A DNA stretch of 64,000 bases from Alnus glutinosa (lineage: Eukaryota > Streptophyta > Magnoliopsida > Fagales > Betulaceae). Within the stretch, counting starts at the first letter, position 1; each line of letters starts with the position of its first letter. Location of the stretch: NCBI RefSeq assembly GCF_958979055.1, contig NC_084887.1, positions 32,155,544 to 32,219,543 of the forward strand, written 5' to 3'. Made by a program: the position numbers and the translations under genes. The notes beneath the pieces were generated by a model. That model was not told the DNA's origin and made no database searches. It saw nothing but the letters and a program-made list of their open reading frames with translations. Positions 21,589-32,834 of this stretch are shown piece after piece.

Positions 21589-23865
21589 TCTTTAACTATC
21601 TAATCATTATCTTCAACTTTACAAATTCTATGAATAGTCTCTTCATTGTCTTCATTGGGATGTTTGTCATTAATGCTGTGAGTTAGAACTTTAACAGTCT
21701 TCACTATAAAACTATGCTTTGAATGGAGTTGTGCTTCAACGAAATTAATCCCTATGCTAAACGGACAAAGTTTTCTTCTAAATTAGATTGGAATATTTTT
21801 TCTAACCTAGTTTATTAAAGCCAACATGTGTCCAAACTTCACTGAGTTGAAGGAATATTGCAGTTGAGAACCACGTGCTCGTTTAAAAATGCAAATGATA
21901 CAAACTTTTGAGTAGAACTTACCCTTGAAAACAGGCTTGCAAGGGGAGGGTACTCAAGAGCTCATATACACATGATTAAGATTAAACTTAACCCATGTAA
22001 GACACAAGGATCGTAACAAAATGCATATAAAAATTACATGTATTTTGGATACACGTTAGTTTAATAGACCGGATTGCAGAATTTTTTTTTCAAACCAGTT
22101 TGAAGGAAAACGCCAATTGCTGTTTATTTATTTGCTCTTTTAAAAATGCATACGAGAATTAATGACATGTATTTTAAATACATATTAGTTTAATAGACCG
22201 AAACCATTTTGATTTGATGTTCCATTTAGATACTAATTAAATGGAGTCAATGACCTCACGTTACCACTATGGATACCTTTATACTATTTACCACTAGTTA
22301 ATTAAGACGTAATAAAGGATTTTGTTACTGTTAGTACCACATAAATCTAAATAAAAATAAAAATAAATAAATGCTCCTAGGGTTTGTTTATATAGCAAAA
22401 GCTTATTCTCCGTCGACTACAGTATAAACATAAATGCATACGCTCAAGTATTATTTTGTGTAAGTTAAGCATTATAAATCCTTTATTATTTTCTTTTTTT
22501 CTTTTTTCCGCACGGGATTCTCTTTTTCCAAAACTCTATAAATTCCCTTCGTTATAAAATATTCTTAAACCATAATTAAACATAGACATTAATACGTAAT
22601 TATATAAATTTTGAAAACTTTTTAACAATATTCCCTCCAAGTACATTCATATGATCTTTTTCGAATCTATTTGCTATGAATTTTGAAGGTTGCATCATTG
22701 TAATGTGTTTCTTTCATGATGTCAAATTTTACAAATTTATTCCCATGCAAGAGAATTCGTAGTTTCCATAAATTCAGCAATACATATTTTGTCTGATAGA
22801 TATCAAACAACTTTCTTTTTATCAAATTAATTAAGGCTTTGAAATGGCCAACATATTTATTATATTTCCCTACTAAATTTTCAAGTCAATTTTCTGTATA
22901 TATATAGGCAAACACCTCAACCCCACCCTCGTAAGACGATGGTGAGTTTGGATAGGGATACTCTATACTTAGGTTGTCTTGAATTCGTTGTAATTTAGAC
23001 AGCGCATAAAAAAGGGTCGGAGAATTTATCTGTTTCGGATAACTTAAAGTTTAGAGTTTACCTGCTCAAAATAAGTAAATAGGCTCCACGATTTCTCTCT
23101 CTTAAACTGCCTAAGTTTTACTAAAATTCCGACAATCTATGCAGGTTTCTTTATTACTTTTCTCTTATTGAATAATTTAAGGACATAAATTTTCTTCAAC
23201 TCGGCTCTAAAGCTATTATGTATTTCTTGAACATTTGAGAATATTATTGTGGATATAAAATATGTTTTAATTAAGGAGCCCCAGCCCCTCACCCAACTTA
23301 CATATCTTATCTACGTCTGAAAATCATTACCCGTATCTCTCCACCATACCCATTTCACCCATGCATAATGGCCGTATATCACTCCAATCCAAGAAAATGA
23401 CAAGGGCATTATCGGAAGAAAAAGAAACTTGGCAGAGACAGTGCCCTAGAATAACGGTAAGAGTCGTGCACAGAGGGTACTTGATTTAACTGCTTCCCCT
23501 TTTCGTACCAAACACACCCTCCAGAAAAATAAAAAATAATAATAATTTCGAACAAATAATACAAAAGAAGGTGAGAGAGATGAGAAAAACGCGGGCGCAT
23601 GATAGATTTGACCCGTGGGGCCCTTGCTAACGAGCGCGCGTGGGTGCTTAGTGCACCACCTTATAACCCTATTGCTCAGCCTGTCAACTCACCAAAAGGC
23701 CCCCTCCCAATTTCTCTCTCTTATTTTTTGGGGGGCTTTTTCAGGTTCCCCCCACCCATAAAGGGGGCTGGCAAATTTTAAGGTGTTTTTACAATTGGTA
23801 CAAAGTGTGCACCCCATTAGTGCAACCTTGATTACTTTTTGTTGATTGGTGATTGCAATTACCAA
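21589..23865. other. Intergenic, no gene recognised
   Basis: AT-rich DNA. Two partly similar segments near 22025-22080 and 22140-22200 share ACATGTATTTT-GATACA and AGTTTAATAGACCG, suggesting a short local duplication. No coding support. Confidence 0.5.
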
Positions 23866-23872
23866 GAAGGAT

Positions 23873-24060
23873 AGGGGCGGAGCTAAGAATTAAGATTTGG
23901 GGGGTCAAATTAAAAAAAAAAAAAAAAAAAAATTAAAGGGGTCAAAACTATAAAAATAATAAAATTTAGAGGTAAAATTATTATTATTTTTTTTTTTTAA
24001 GGAATTTTTTTTTGGAGGGGCAGAAACCCCTGGCCTTGGGGGGCCTGCTGTTCCACCCCT
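23873..24060. mobile_element. Short TIR element (MITE), GGGGCGGAGC family
   Basis: The left end is AGGGGCGGAGC and the right end, inverted, is AGGGGTGGAAC. Flanks read GAAGGAT on the left and GAAGGAG on the right, a likely target duplication with one mismatch. The interior (about 188 bp) is poly(A)/poly(T)-rich and non-coding, containing GGGGTC-type phrases on one side and GGGGCC on the other. Confidence 0.6.
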
Positions 24061-24231
24061 GAAGGAGGAGATGGAGCTCTTGTGTTGTGATCCAACTTAT
24101 CATTTGATCCAAAATTGAAACTCTCTCTCTCATATTAGCCTCCTCTTTGAACCAATTTATGGGAGGGGCTTTGGCTGCTTAATTCTCTTGCAGTTTTTCT
24201 GGCAATTTGTTTTCCGTTCACGGATTTCATT

Positions 24232-24578
24232 TTGAAAGGTGATTCCCAAGCTGTGATTATGGCCCTTCAACACCCTTTCATCGTTCAAGATCGGAAGATT
24301 GCGGATATCGTATCAGACGCCATCACTACTACTCATATTTCTTCTTTTTGGAATGCAAGAAAAGCTTACATAAGTGCGAACTTTTGCGTCAATCATGTGA
24401 CTTATTGGGCCTCGATTAGATCTCGATCACATTGACTGCATTCCCAGTCATTTACCTCATTCTCCTTTTTTTTCCACATTTGTAATGGCAAAGATTCACA
24501 TCTTTTTAGTTAGTTGTTTGGTAGTTTCTGTTTGTTTTTTAATTTTTCCGTTGTACTTAAAAAAAAAAAAAAAAATGA
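24232..24578 (+). pseudogene. Retroelement RNase H C-terminal fragment with poly(A) tail
   Basis: The frame at 24232-24432 reads KGDSQAVIMALQHP near its start and ends NVHVTYWASIRSRSH-like sequence (NHVTYWASIRSRS), which fits the RVT_3 RNase H domain of plant non-LTR elements: the GDS-AVI-AL helix and, about 45 residues later, an R-AN--AH-LA-like helix that is altered here. It is followed by a T-rich 3' part and an A run at 24559-24575, as for the 3' end of a LINE. It lacks an N-terminal part and is probably a 5'-truncated insertion. Confidence 0.6.
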
Positions 24579-25080
24579 GACTTTATCCGTACAAGATGAA
24601 TGGGAATATCGGATTGTAGGATTGAATTACAATTAAAATGAAAATTATAAATCGAGACCTATGTTAATTTTTTTTTTTTTTCAAAAAATATTTGAAATGA
24701 CTGTATAATTGCTGGTAAAAAAAAAAGTACTGTATATATATATATATACACACACACACACTCTTTTAAATGTAATCTTACATTTTAAGATGAACAATTT
24801 ATTAGATACAATAATCTAAATGAAGAGCCTATTGAGATAATTTTTATGGATTAAGATTTTAATTAGGACCCTAATCATTTTGACTTTCTGAAACCATGAA
24901 ATCGTAAGATCAGATCTGTATCGGAACTTTAAACAACCATGCGCATGATTCATGTGAAGCTCATGATATTTTTATCATTTCTCTGAGAATTTTGTCAGAC
25001 CACCAAAAAGGAATCCAACATTCACAAAACCTTATAATAATGAGACTAGTGACAAGTCAACAACAATAACCCTAAGGATG
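24579..25080. other. Intergenic, simple repeats only
   Basis: Contains (TA)n/(CA)n at about 24733-24761 and A/T runs. No gene. Confidence 0.6.
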
Positions 25081-25082
25081 CC

Positions 25083-25583
25083 GGTTTGTTTTCATGTAAA
25101 ATATTTATTTTTGAAAAAAAAAAAATAGTTATTTATATTGTTTGTTTATAAACCTGAAAATGGCTCAAAAAAACATTTTTCGGCGTTAATGTAATTATAG
25201 AGTGTGTGAGAATAGAAGGTATTCGATGGTGGGATTGAAATTTAGTGTAATTGTCTGCTCATATTACTTGCAATTCAAGCAGGCAATTATAAGATGGCTC
25301 TTATGGGACGCACCCCACCATATATCTCGGGTAGTTGTTCGAGTAGCTCGAGTCCTGTTCAGACAGGTATGCCCCATAAGAGACGCTCTCACAATTAGGT
25401 GTGGGAGAGGGGCGGAAAAAGATCTACGCAAATGAAAAGCGTAAACCGTTTTACACCTTATAAAGATTATTTTCCTTAAACAACTGAAAACATTTTTAGG
25501 TTTGCCAATATTTTACGCTGCGTCAAACACTAAAACGGTCCTTTATTTTTTTTCAAAAGAATATTTTACGCCAAATCAAACGA
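25083..25583. mobile_element. TIR element of about 500 bp
   Basis: The left end reads GGTTTGTTTTCATGTAAAAT followed by ATT and a TTTTTGAAAAAAAA run. The right end, inverted, reads CGTTTGATTTGGCGTAAAAT followed by ATT and TTTTGAAAAAAAA. This is an imperfect terminal inverted repeat of about 38 bp. The interior is not coding. Flanking duplication is not clear, so the exact ends may be off by a few bases. Confidence 0.55.
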
Positions 25584-26440
25584 GGACTTCTCCTCCTCCT
25601 TGAACAGCAATAGAACTGAATTTTCTACTGGAATTTTATATGGCCACTCAAAACTTCCACCAATTGCTACTTGTTTTAATCTTGAGCTCATTAGATCACA
25701 AAAGAAAAGATATTGGTTGATTGTGGATAAACCCATCATCAGCCGGCTAGCCAGCAAGAAGTACATCCTTGTTCTTCAATATTAATTTCTTCCTTTTACC
25801 CCCACTTTTCTATCTTAATTTCTTAGCGAAATGAATTAAGTATGTAATACCTTTTTGATTTTGTTTTAATAAGATAATAATCAATGCTAGATGCAATGTA
25901 TATAATATTAATTAGGTGGTGCATTCTAGAGTAGGGCTACCTGGCATGGGTCGCAATTAACATGCTTACGTACTTAATTAACAGAAGGTCTTGATCCACT
26001 AACAATGTGGATAATAAAGGTGTTAATGTTGGATTATTTTAGTCAAAAATGGCATTTTAAATATGGGTTAAACTCAATTATCCTCGTCATTCATGCTGTT
26101 TTTATTGGTCTCATACTGTAAGTAGTCTTAGATTGTCCAGGTATAGGTCCTGTCCCAACCTTTTACCGTGTCTAGGGCTGCTACGGCACGAAAAGTGCTG
26201 CCTATGACTAAGCTTCGTTTGCATTTCATATTGGGGATTCGGTCCTTATCCGGTTGTGCTTTGAAGCTTTTGCCAACTTCTGCCATTGGTTTTGGCCTAA
26301 CTCATTTGGAATTTTGGATGCTAATCCACTGCATAAAGTCTAGTAATGGGAAAGCTTTGCTCCAAAAACCTAAAGATGTTAAACACTATTTTTTTTTTAT
26401 TTTTTTTTCCGTTTGATTTTGACATGGGGTGAATTGCAGG
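25584..26440. other. Intergenic, no gene recognised
   Basis: Short frames only, none with recognisable homology. Confidence 0.5.
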
Positions 26441-26454
26441 AACTGATGTAGCAT

Positions 26455-26681
26455 TGTCGGTTGCACCCCGTTCGAATAGGAGTGCGACCGAAACCCTAAG
26501 AAAAAGGGGCTGATCAATAGCATGTTCGAACGAGGGTGCGAACGACCCTCTTGAGAGTCTGGCCCAAGATGACCGATTGCACTCCCGTTAGGGATCTTGC
26601 CGAATAGACCAATTGCACTCCCGTTAGGGATCTTGCCGAATAGACCAATTGCACTCCCGTTTGAACGGGAGTGCGACCTCG
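26455..26681. repeat. Hairpin-rich dispersed repeat, copy 2, with internal tandem units
   Basis: Repeats of the same GCACTCCCGTT / AACGGGAGTGCGAC theme as at 120-350. Here a unit of about 36 bp (GACCRATTGCACTCCCGTTA then GGGATCTTGCCGAATA) is tandemly arranged at about 26570, 26606 and 26642, the last copy ending in the inverted partner AACGGGAGTGCGACC. It therefore folds into a 12-13 bp stem. It abuts the Cassandra-like LTR directly. Confidence 0.65.
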
Positions 26682-26904
26682 TGTAACGTTTCACATCGTC
26701 TGGAAATGGGAACGTGCTTATATGTATAAGCGCATCCTTCTTGACACAATGCGTTTGAAAGCCGTGATGGTTATAAACCCGTCAAAACTCCACAGTTAAA
26801 TGTGCTTCTGCGAAAGTAGTATCAGGATGGGTGACCTCCTTAGAAGTCTGGTTCAGGAGAGCTAAAAGCGGACAATATTGTGTCATTGAAAGTATATCGT
26901 TACA
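26682..26904 (+). mobile_element. Cassandra-type solo LTR (TRIM) with 5S rRNA-like core
   Basis: A 223-bp unit starts TGTAACG and ends CGTTACA, perfect 7-bp terminal inverted repeats of the TG...CA form. Its beginning (TGTAACG then CACATCG) and its end (GCGGACAATATTGTG) match what I recall of Cassandra LTRs, the plant terminal-repeat retrotransposons in miniature that carry 5S rRNA sequence. The 5S-like part is at 26775-26858. Neither a primer binding site after it nor a second LTR was found, and the flanking pentamers differ (CCTCG, CCGTG), so it appears to be a solo or partial copy. Confidence 0.8.
26775..26858 (+). other. 5S rRNA-like sequence inside the LTR
   Basis: About 80 bases align with the 3' two thirds of plant 5S rRNA, including CTCCACAGTTAAATGTGCTT (5S: CTCCGCAGTTAAGCGTGCTT) and the exact AGGATGGGTGACCTCC block that includes internal promoter box C. 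It is not a 5S gene: it lacks the normal 5' end and 3' terminator and has many changes. In Cassandra this segment is thought to act as an internal Pol III promoter. Confidence 0.8.
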
Positions 26905-29900
26905 CCGTGACAATCCAAACGACGTTGTTTGAGCATATTTTCATCTGGTTTTTGATAGTAAAAGTATAAAAGGAAAAATGATTTCCCAACAGACAAAAAT
27001 CCTAACTCAAATTCCATTCAGACTTTCCATGTAATTTATGAGCCAATTTCAGAATGATTTACTTCCTTCTTAAATTAAAGTTAATGGTTTTGGTTTATTT
27101 ATTAGCATCGACTTTCTGCTTATTTCCCTTGATTTTTCAACTTTAAGAGATTTCCCCGTCCTTAGGTTGTTAGCATTAGTTAGACTTTCTATAGTTGAGA
27201 AATTGCAATGTCTGAATTAATTCTAACAAAAGTAATGCTACACATCATCCTCTTGTCCTTCTTTATTTTTGAAGCTTTGTATTTACTATTATAAAAAAAG
27301 TGATGAACGTGCCCAAAAAGAAGCTTTTGATAATGAAACATTGAATCAGTAAAGTTATTGACATTGTTATCGTTTCTTTCAAACTTTGGCTTGTGTTTCT
27401 TTAGAATAGAAGATGTCAACGTTGCTTCTGTTCTTCATCTTTCACGTTATCCGCTACGTCGGATTTCCTGATCTCCCTCGATTGCTTCCCCCATTTTAAG
27501 AAGTTCAAGACCACCCAACGTCCATGTTGGCTTGAGTCTTGATGACCACTGAAATTAATAGAAACAAACAGATAATTATTGAGCTAACATTTCAATGGCA
27601 AAACAAAAAAGATAAAGAGACTAAACGGATAATGCAGTAATATAGTTGATTGGTTAAGGTATTTGCCCAACATGAGATAAATTAACAAAAAGGAAGTTGA
27701 CCAATTAAGATGGACGTTCCTTAATTAGTGAAGCTTTTAAACCCAATTAATTATCTGTTGATTGAACAAATTTCTGCTTGAGCTATCTATCCATAATCTA
27801 GGCCTTCCGGCCGGCTTCCGTAAGCTAAGTTCATGATAATTAAGCCGTCCCTATCAATCGATGAGACGCCATATATGCTCTGCCATTCCATCATATGTGT
27901 GACAAAACTTCCCTCTAATTGTCAAAAACAATCATGAAATGCCGCACTGTTGTTTATGGTATACATGTTGTGTTGTGATATGCACCCTCTCCTTCAGACA
28001 TTTTTCATACCAGTTGTTGTTTGTCTGTGTTTAAATGCCCTGCATGCTTCTTATGATTTTGTTTCTTATCTATTTATCTTCTCTCACGCAGCTCACCAAC
28101 TTGCTCCCAATCCAATGCTTCTTGACCAAAATTTCTTGTCATGGGGGCATTTCTTTTTCTTTTTTTTTGTCTTTTTTTTGAAGCATAAAAATGATGGAAA
28201 TACCTTTTGGAGGATGAATTTCTGTGAAAAATGCCGACCACCCAACCTCCTTACAAATAGATAGATAAAGATTTCTTGATGAATATAAACAAAACATTTA
28301 GATAGAAAAAGCATGCAAGATATCTATCTTGGAAATCACCCAAATGAAAACAATTAACGAAAAAGAAAGAGAAAAAGTTGCACCTGATCCCATGGGTTCG
28401 AGAATGGTGGGGAGGCAATGCAATGTGGGAGCTGTCTGTAAGCAGCCGCAAGTGTAACCAAAACTAACCATGAAGGGACCATAAGCACCCACAAAGAAAG
28501 AAACAAACAAACAAACAAACCCAAAGGCAAAAGCAAGTAAGCAACACAAAGATGTCACCACTGCAACAATTTCCTTCCAAAATTTTCAGGCTCATAATGA
28601 TTGAAGCAATAATAACCATTATTCACATTAGTCCCCACCCCCTTAAAAAAAATATCTGCCATATCAGATGGGGGGTCCTGTAGAAAATTTGTACCAAAGC
28701 CCACTCCCGAGGGCCACACACATAATAGAATTTCTAGAGGGAGTGAGTGCTTTGTTTGATTGAATGTGTGGACACTATGAGAGCCATAGGACTCTCCAAT
28801 AATGAAAATGACAACTTTGTTTCTTTGCATTTTTGTTTTGATTTTTGTAATGTGCTTTGCTAGTGACGTAACCGCAATTCATTTGTCGAAACAGATGGGG
28901 AAGTGGGTGGATTAAGTAACTCTTTTGATTTGGTACAAGGATTAAACAACTATAGTACACATCCAGTACTCCAAGATCACTCAACTCAACTCAATCTGAT
29001 ATGATAGTCTTACCGCATTCTACTAAATAGCGTTACTCATGAGTTAGTGGCCGTTTTGTTGTTGAGTTATTTGATTGTAATTGGTATTATTACAATCTTG
29101 AGATATGATCCTTTGTAAAGATGTGTTCCCATTTAACCTCAATCTCCTCCCAACTTTAGTACTTTCAACCTCTTTTTAAGTTGTCATGTTACTGACAAAC
29201 TAACATCTGTCATGACAACAAAAACTGGAACTATTAGATGAATCAAACATACAATTTTCCATTAACTAGGTACTTAATTAATTCAAATATTAGATAATGA
29301 TTTTAGATGCATCACTAACATTGCTCTGTAAATTTGAATTCTTTCGGTTGTTTATTGTATTTTAGTTGTTAGTATAACAAGTGTAACTCAACTCTAATTC
29401 TATAACCGTGTAGTTCGATAAATAAAAGATCATCGTTCACAATTTTGGTATTCCGAACTATTCTAATTGTTTTCATGGAATCAGAGCTTTTCTAGGCACG
29501 TAGAAATGTTAGCTTCAAGTTCAAACGCTCAACTCACTGCCTCTTCTACATTTTTCTCCTTCAAATTTCATTCAATTGATTTCCATAAGACTTGATGGTA
29601 ATAATCACCTTATACGGCTGTCCCAATTCCTTTCAGTATTGCACAACCATGATCTGATGGGCATCGTTTATGGTTTCTGAGTCGTGCCCTAAAAAATTTT
29701 CAATGGATGATCTCAGTAAGTAAGTTCTTAATCTAGAATTTACGTTCTTGATCAAGAACAAAAAAGATCAGTATATTCTTAGTTGGATTAACGTTAATAC
29801 AATGTCTGAAAAAGTATCCATACCCCCTTCTTATGTATTTATTTTAGTTTTAATGGAATTCATCTTATCCATAATTTTTTTAAATAAATAAATCTTCCAT

Positions 29901-30164
29901 TGTATAAATTGATGTGAAAGTAAAAATATTAAGTTCAATACGATTTTAGGTATTAAATTGATGCGGGACTAAAAATAATATTAGATTGATGGGAGATTAA
30001 ATTTTTTTTTTTTTTGTCAATTCGGTAGCTTTTGAGATTACAAGGTGTTAACAGCCAAAATGAATTATTTAAAAAGTTCACGAGTGTGAAAGTTGCACAA
30101 ATCACTTGGATAGTATCTCCCTTTTTTTAAAATAAAAAATAAAAAAAGTTGGTGATTTTTTACA
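26905..30164. other. Intergenic, no gene recognised
   Basis: Several short frames between 27.9 and 29.0 kb have no recognisable domains. The DNA is AT-rich with (AAAC)n at about 28500-28520. Nothing here could be supported as a gene. Confidence 0.5.
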
Positions 30165-30470
30165 GGAATAATTGCACCATTAGTCCCTGTGATATGCCAT
30201 AATTATTTTTCACTCCCTATGGTTCAAAAAGTTATATATATATATAAATTTATTTTTTTATTATTAAGATGGACACGTGTCACCATCTTATAGGCGACAC
30301 GCGGCGCTGACGTGGCATTTGACAGAATATATTAAAATTTTTAACGGAATTTGATTCCAGGGATCGATCTATAATTATTGCTAACCACAATGACCTCCCA
30401 TGAACTTTTTGAACCATAGGGAGTGAAAAATAATTATAGCATACTACAGAGACCAATTGTGCAATTATCC
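30165..30470. mobile_element. Mutator-like MITE with about 70-bp TIRs and 9-10 bp target duplication
   Basis: The left end reads GGAATAATTGCACCATTAGT, CCCTGTGATATG and CCATAATTATTTTTCACTCC, CTATGGTTCAAAAAGTT. The right end inverted reads GGATAATTGCACAATTGGTC and then the same ATAATTATTTTTCACTCCCT ATGGTTCAAAAAGTT. The element is flanked by ATTTTTTACA and ATTTTTTATA, a 10-base direct repeat with one mismatch. A duplication of 9-10 bp with long TIRs points to the Mutator superfamily. It encodes nothing. Confidence 0.85.
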
Positions 30471-32496
30471 ATTTTTTATAATTAAATTGATTATGCGGTA
30501 GAAGGAAGCTCAAATGGAAGACAGTAACAGTAAAAATGTAAAAACGTATTTTGAGATTGTAATATGTTTTTTTTAAAAGAAGAGGCAATGGCAATGGCAA
30601 TGGCAAGGATGACCAAAGAAATGGGAAAATGTTGCAACATGAAATGACCTAAAAAAGGGTTATATCAGAACAAAATTGGTCTATTTGGGAAAATACCCTA
30701 CGATTTCAACTCTCAATTCTCAATGCAACATCAGTAGTGGCTGGTGTTCCAAGCAGTCCATGTAAAAATAGCAGAAATGGCTAAACATTATCCACCACGC
30801 TTTTAAGTGGGGATGGGAATCCTCTACAATTCTCGATCTGCCCAAAAACCAGAGGGCAGAAGAAATTGTAGAGCCCCGGAGAGAGGGGGCTCCCTGCCCA
30901 AACAGGGAATCCGTGTCCCAACAACTTGCTCAGGCAGTCCTACCAAGTTGCATTAAGGGTGATGTCGCAGTCCATAACAAAAGTAAATAATGCAGGCAGC
31001 AACAACGTTTGTGTTTGAGGAAAATATGGCATGTAACATCATTGCTCACAATACTATTCTTTCTCATCATGCTCATTACTATATATCTACTTTTTCCCCT
31101 GGAACCGAGAATTTAGTCACTTTAGTACAAAAGCCCAAGTAATATAAGACCCCACAGATGAACTTGAATAAAAGCATGTCCTTCAAAGAAAGGTCTCTAC
31201 CCTTATATCTTGCGTTAGCGTGATGCACATATCATAGAGAAGGAACAGTAGGCACCATTTTCTAGAGACCATTGCTCAATCCAATTCCTACTTGGACTAT
31301 GAAATTTCCTGCAAATTGTTTGATAACCAAAAGGTTGCTTCATCTTTTTTGCTGATTTTGTGACGCCTTCTGGACTTTGTTTAGGGACCCTATTGAAGGT
31401 TTGCTTATCTAATTAACAGTTGAGCTTCCAAAAATGGACTCCAAAGTACGTCAAATAAATGTGTAATTGCATAAATCAACTGTCGAATAATATCTTATAG
31501 GAGCTTTTCGTCTCTCTTTCTGAGAGTTTTTTTTTTTTTTCATCTCCCTTGCACCTACCGACTGGGGGAGGGAGCCTCCCTCCTCCCTCTTCCTTCTCCA
31601 CTTTTTTTTTTCCCCTTGTTTTGTAAGTAACTTAGAGGCCAAATTTGCTACATTTCCACAACCTTCTCCACCTACATGCCGGCTGTCCTCCATCTCCAGC
31701 CTCCAATGCTTAGTTTGACGGTCTCCACCGACACGTGCACTTCATGCACCACCCAAGCACGTGTATTGCATGCGCCATGCCCCAACAGCTTCGTTTTTGG
31801 CACACGCCACATCTACAACTTTCTTTTTATTTCTTCTCTGGATCTCCAAAGTTGGTGCCCTCTCTTTGTCTATGAAAACTCCCATATCTTGTTGCAAACC
31901 ATGTTGCAATGTCCCCTACGCCTTCATCATCGGGTACTTCTCTCATCGAACATTGCAGTAATGCTTTGCTCAAGCAGCTCCGATCCAGCTATTTCTAATG
32001 TGTTCTCCCCTCCTGTGGTTTCCAAGTTCTCTTGTTGGTGTACTTACAGGAAGTTGTAACTTTGGACTGCTGCATCAAACCACCGATTATGGCAGCCTTT
32101 TTCTTGGCCAATAAGTCAAGATTTAAATAAGGCAGATCAATCTTTTGACCCATTCCCAATAGTTTTTAGAATCTATTTGCGCTGTACCGATTGTTTTTGG
32201 GGTATTTGTTGGTCCACCTATATTTTTTGTTTGACGTACCTTTCCAACTCCATTTTTCTCTATATACTTGCTTAGGGAAACAAAATATATATACATAAAA
32301 TAGATTTTAGCAACTGATACATATCCAGTTTCATGCCAATCACGATGTCTGAATGCCACAATCCTATTTCACGTCTGACAATTCTGCTTAGCTTAAGATT
32401 GTATGCTCGACCCCGAAAAAAATTGTACGACCCAAAAAGAAATTTGAAAGACATGTTATACATTCTCCCCTTACCCTTCTCTCATCCTCCTACTTG
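30471..32496. other. Intergenic, no gene recognised
   Basis: Frames at 31.45-32.06 kb are low-complexity or lack homology. No gene could be supported. Confidence 0.5.
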
Positions 32497-32834
32497 TTAA
32501 AATCACCATTAGATCTGCGGGGTCTATATGTTAGATAACATAAGTCCCACAGATCCAATCATAATTTTGAAAAGTAGGAAGACGAGAGAAGGATAAGAGA
32601 AATAAATGAATCATTTCTCAATTTTTTGAGTACTTAAGTGCAGGAAACTTTGACTGATAATCGTCATTTTTTAAAATCATCATTGCATTTGTGGGTCCAT
32701 ATGTTAGATAACATAAGTCCCACAAATCCGATCGTAATTTTGAAAAGTAGGAAGACGAGAGAATGACAAGAGAAGTAAATAAATCATTTCTCAATTTTTG
32801 GAATACTTAAGTGCATGAAACTTTGACTGATTAA
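32497..32834. repeat. Two-copy tandem duplication, 174-bp period
   Basis: Units at 32497-32660 and 32671-32834 share TTAAAATCA, ATATGTTAGATAACATAAGT, CCCACA-ATCC, TAATTTTGAAAAGTAGGAAG, ACGAGAGAA and TACTTAAGTGCA, with about 10% differences. Each unit has TAGGAAGACGAGAGAA in its right half, which is partly the inverse of TCTCATCCTCCTA just left of unit 1, so the block may derive from a fold-back element. Confidence 0.8.

Noticed and set aside
26775-26858. 5S rRNA gene
   Set aside because: Only the 3' two thirds is present, with many substitutions, and it lies inside a TG...CA-bounded LTR.
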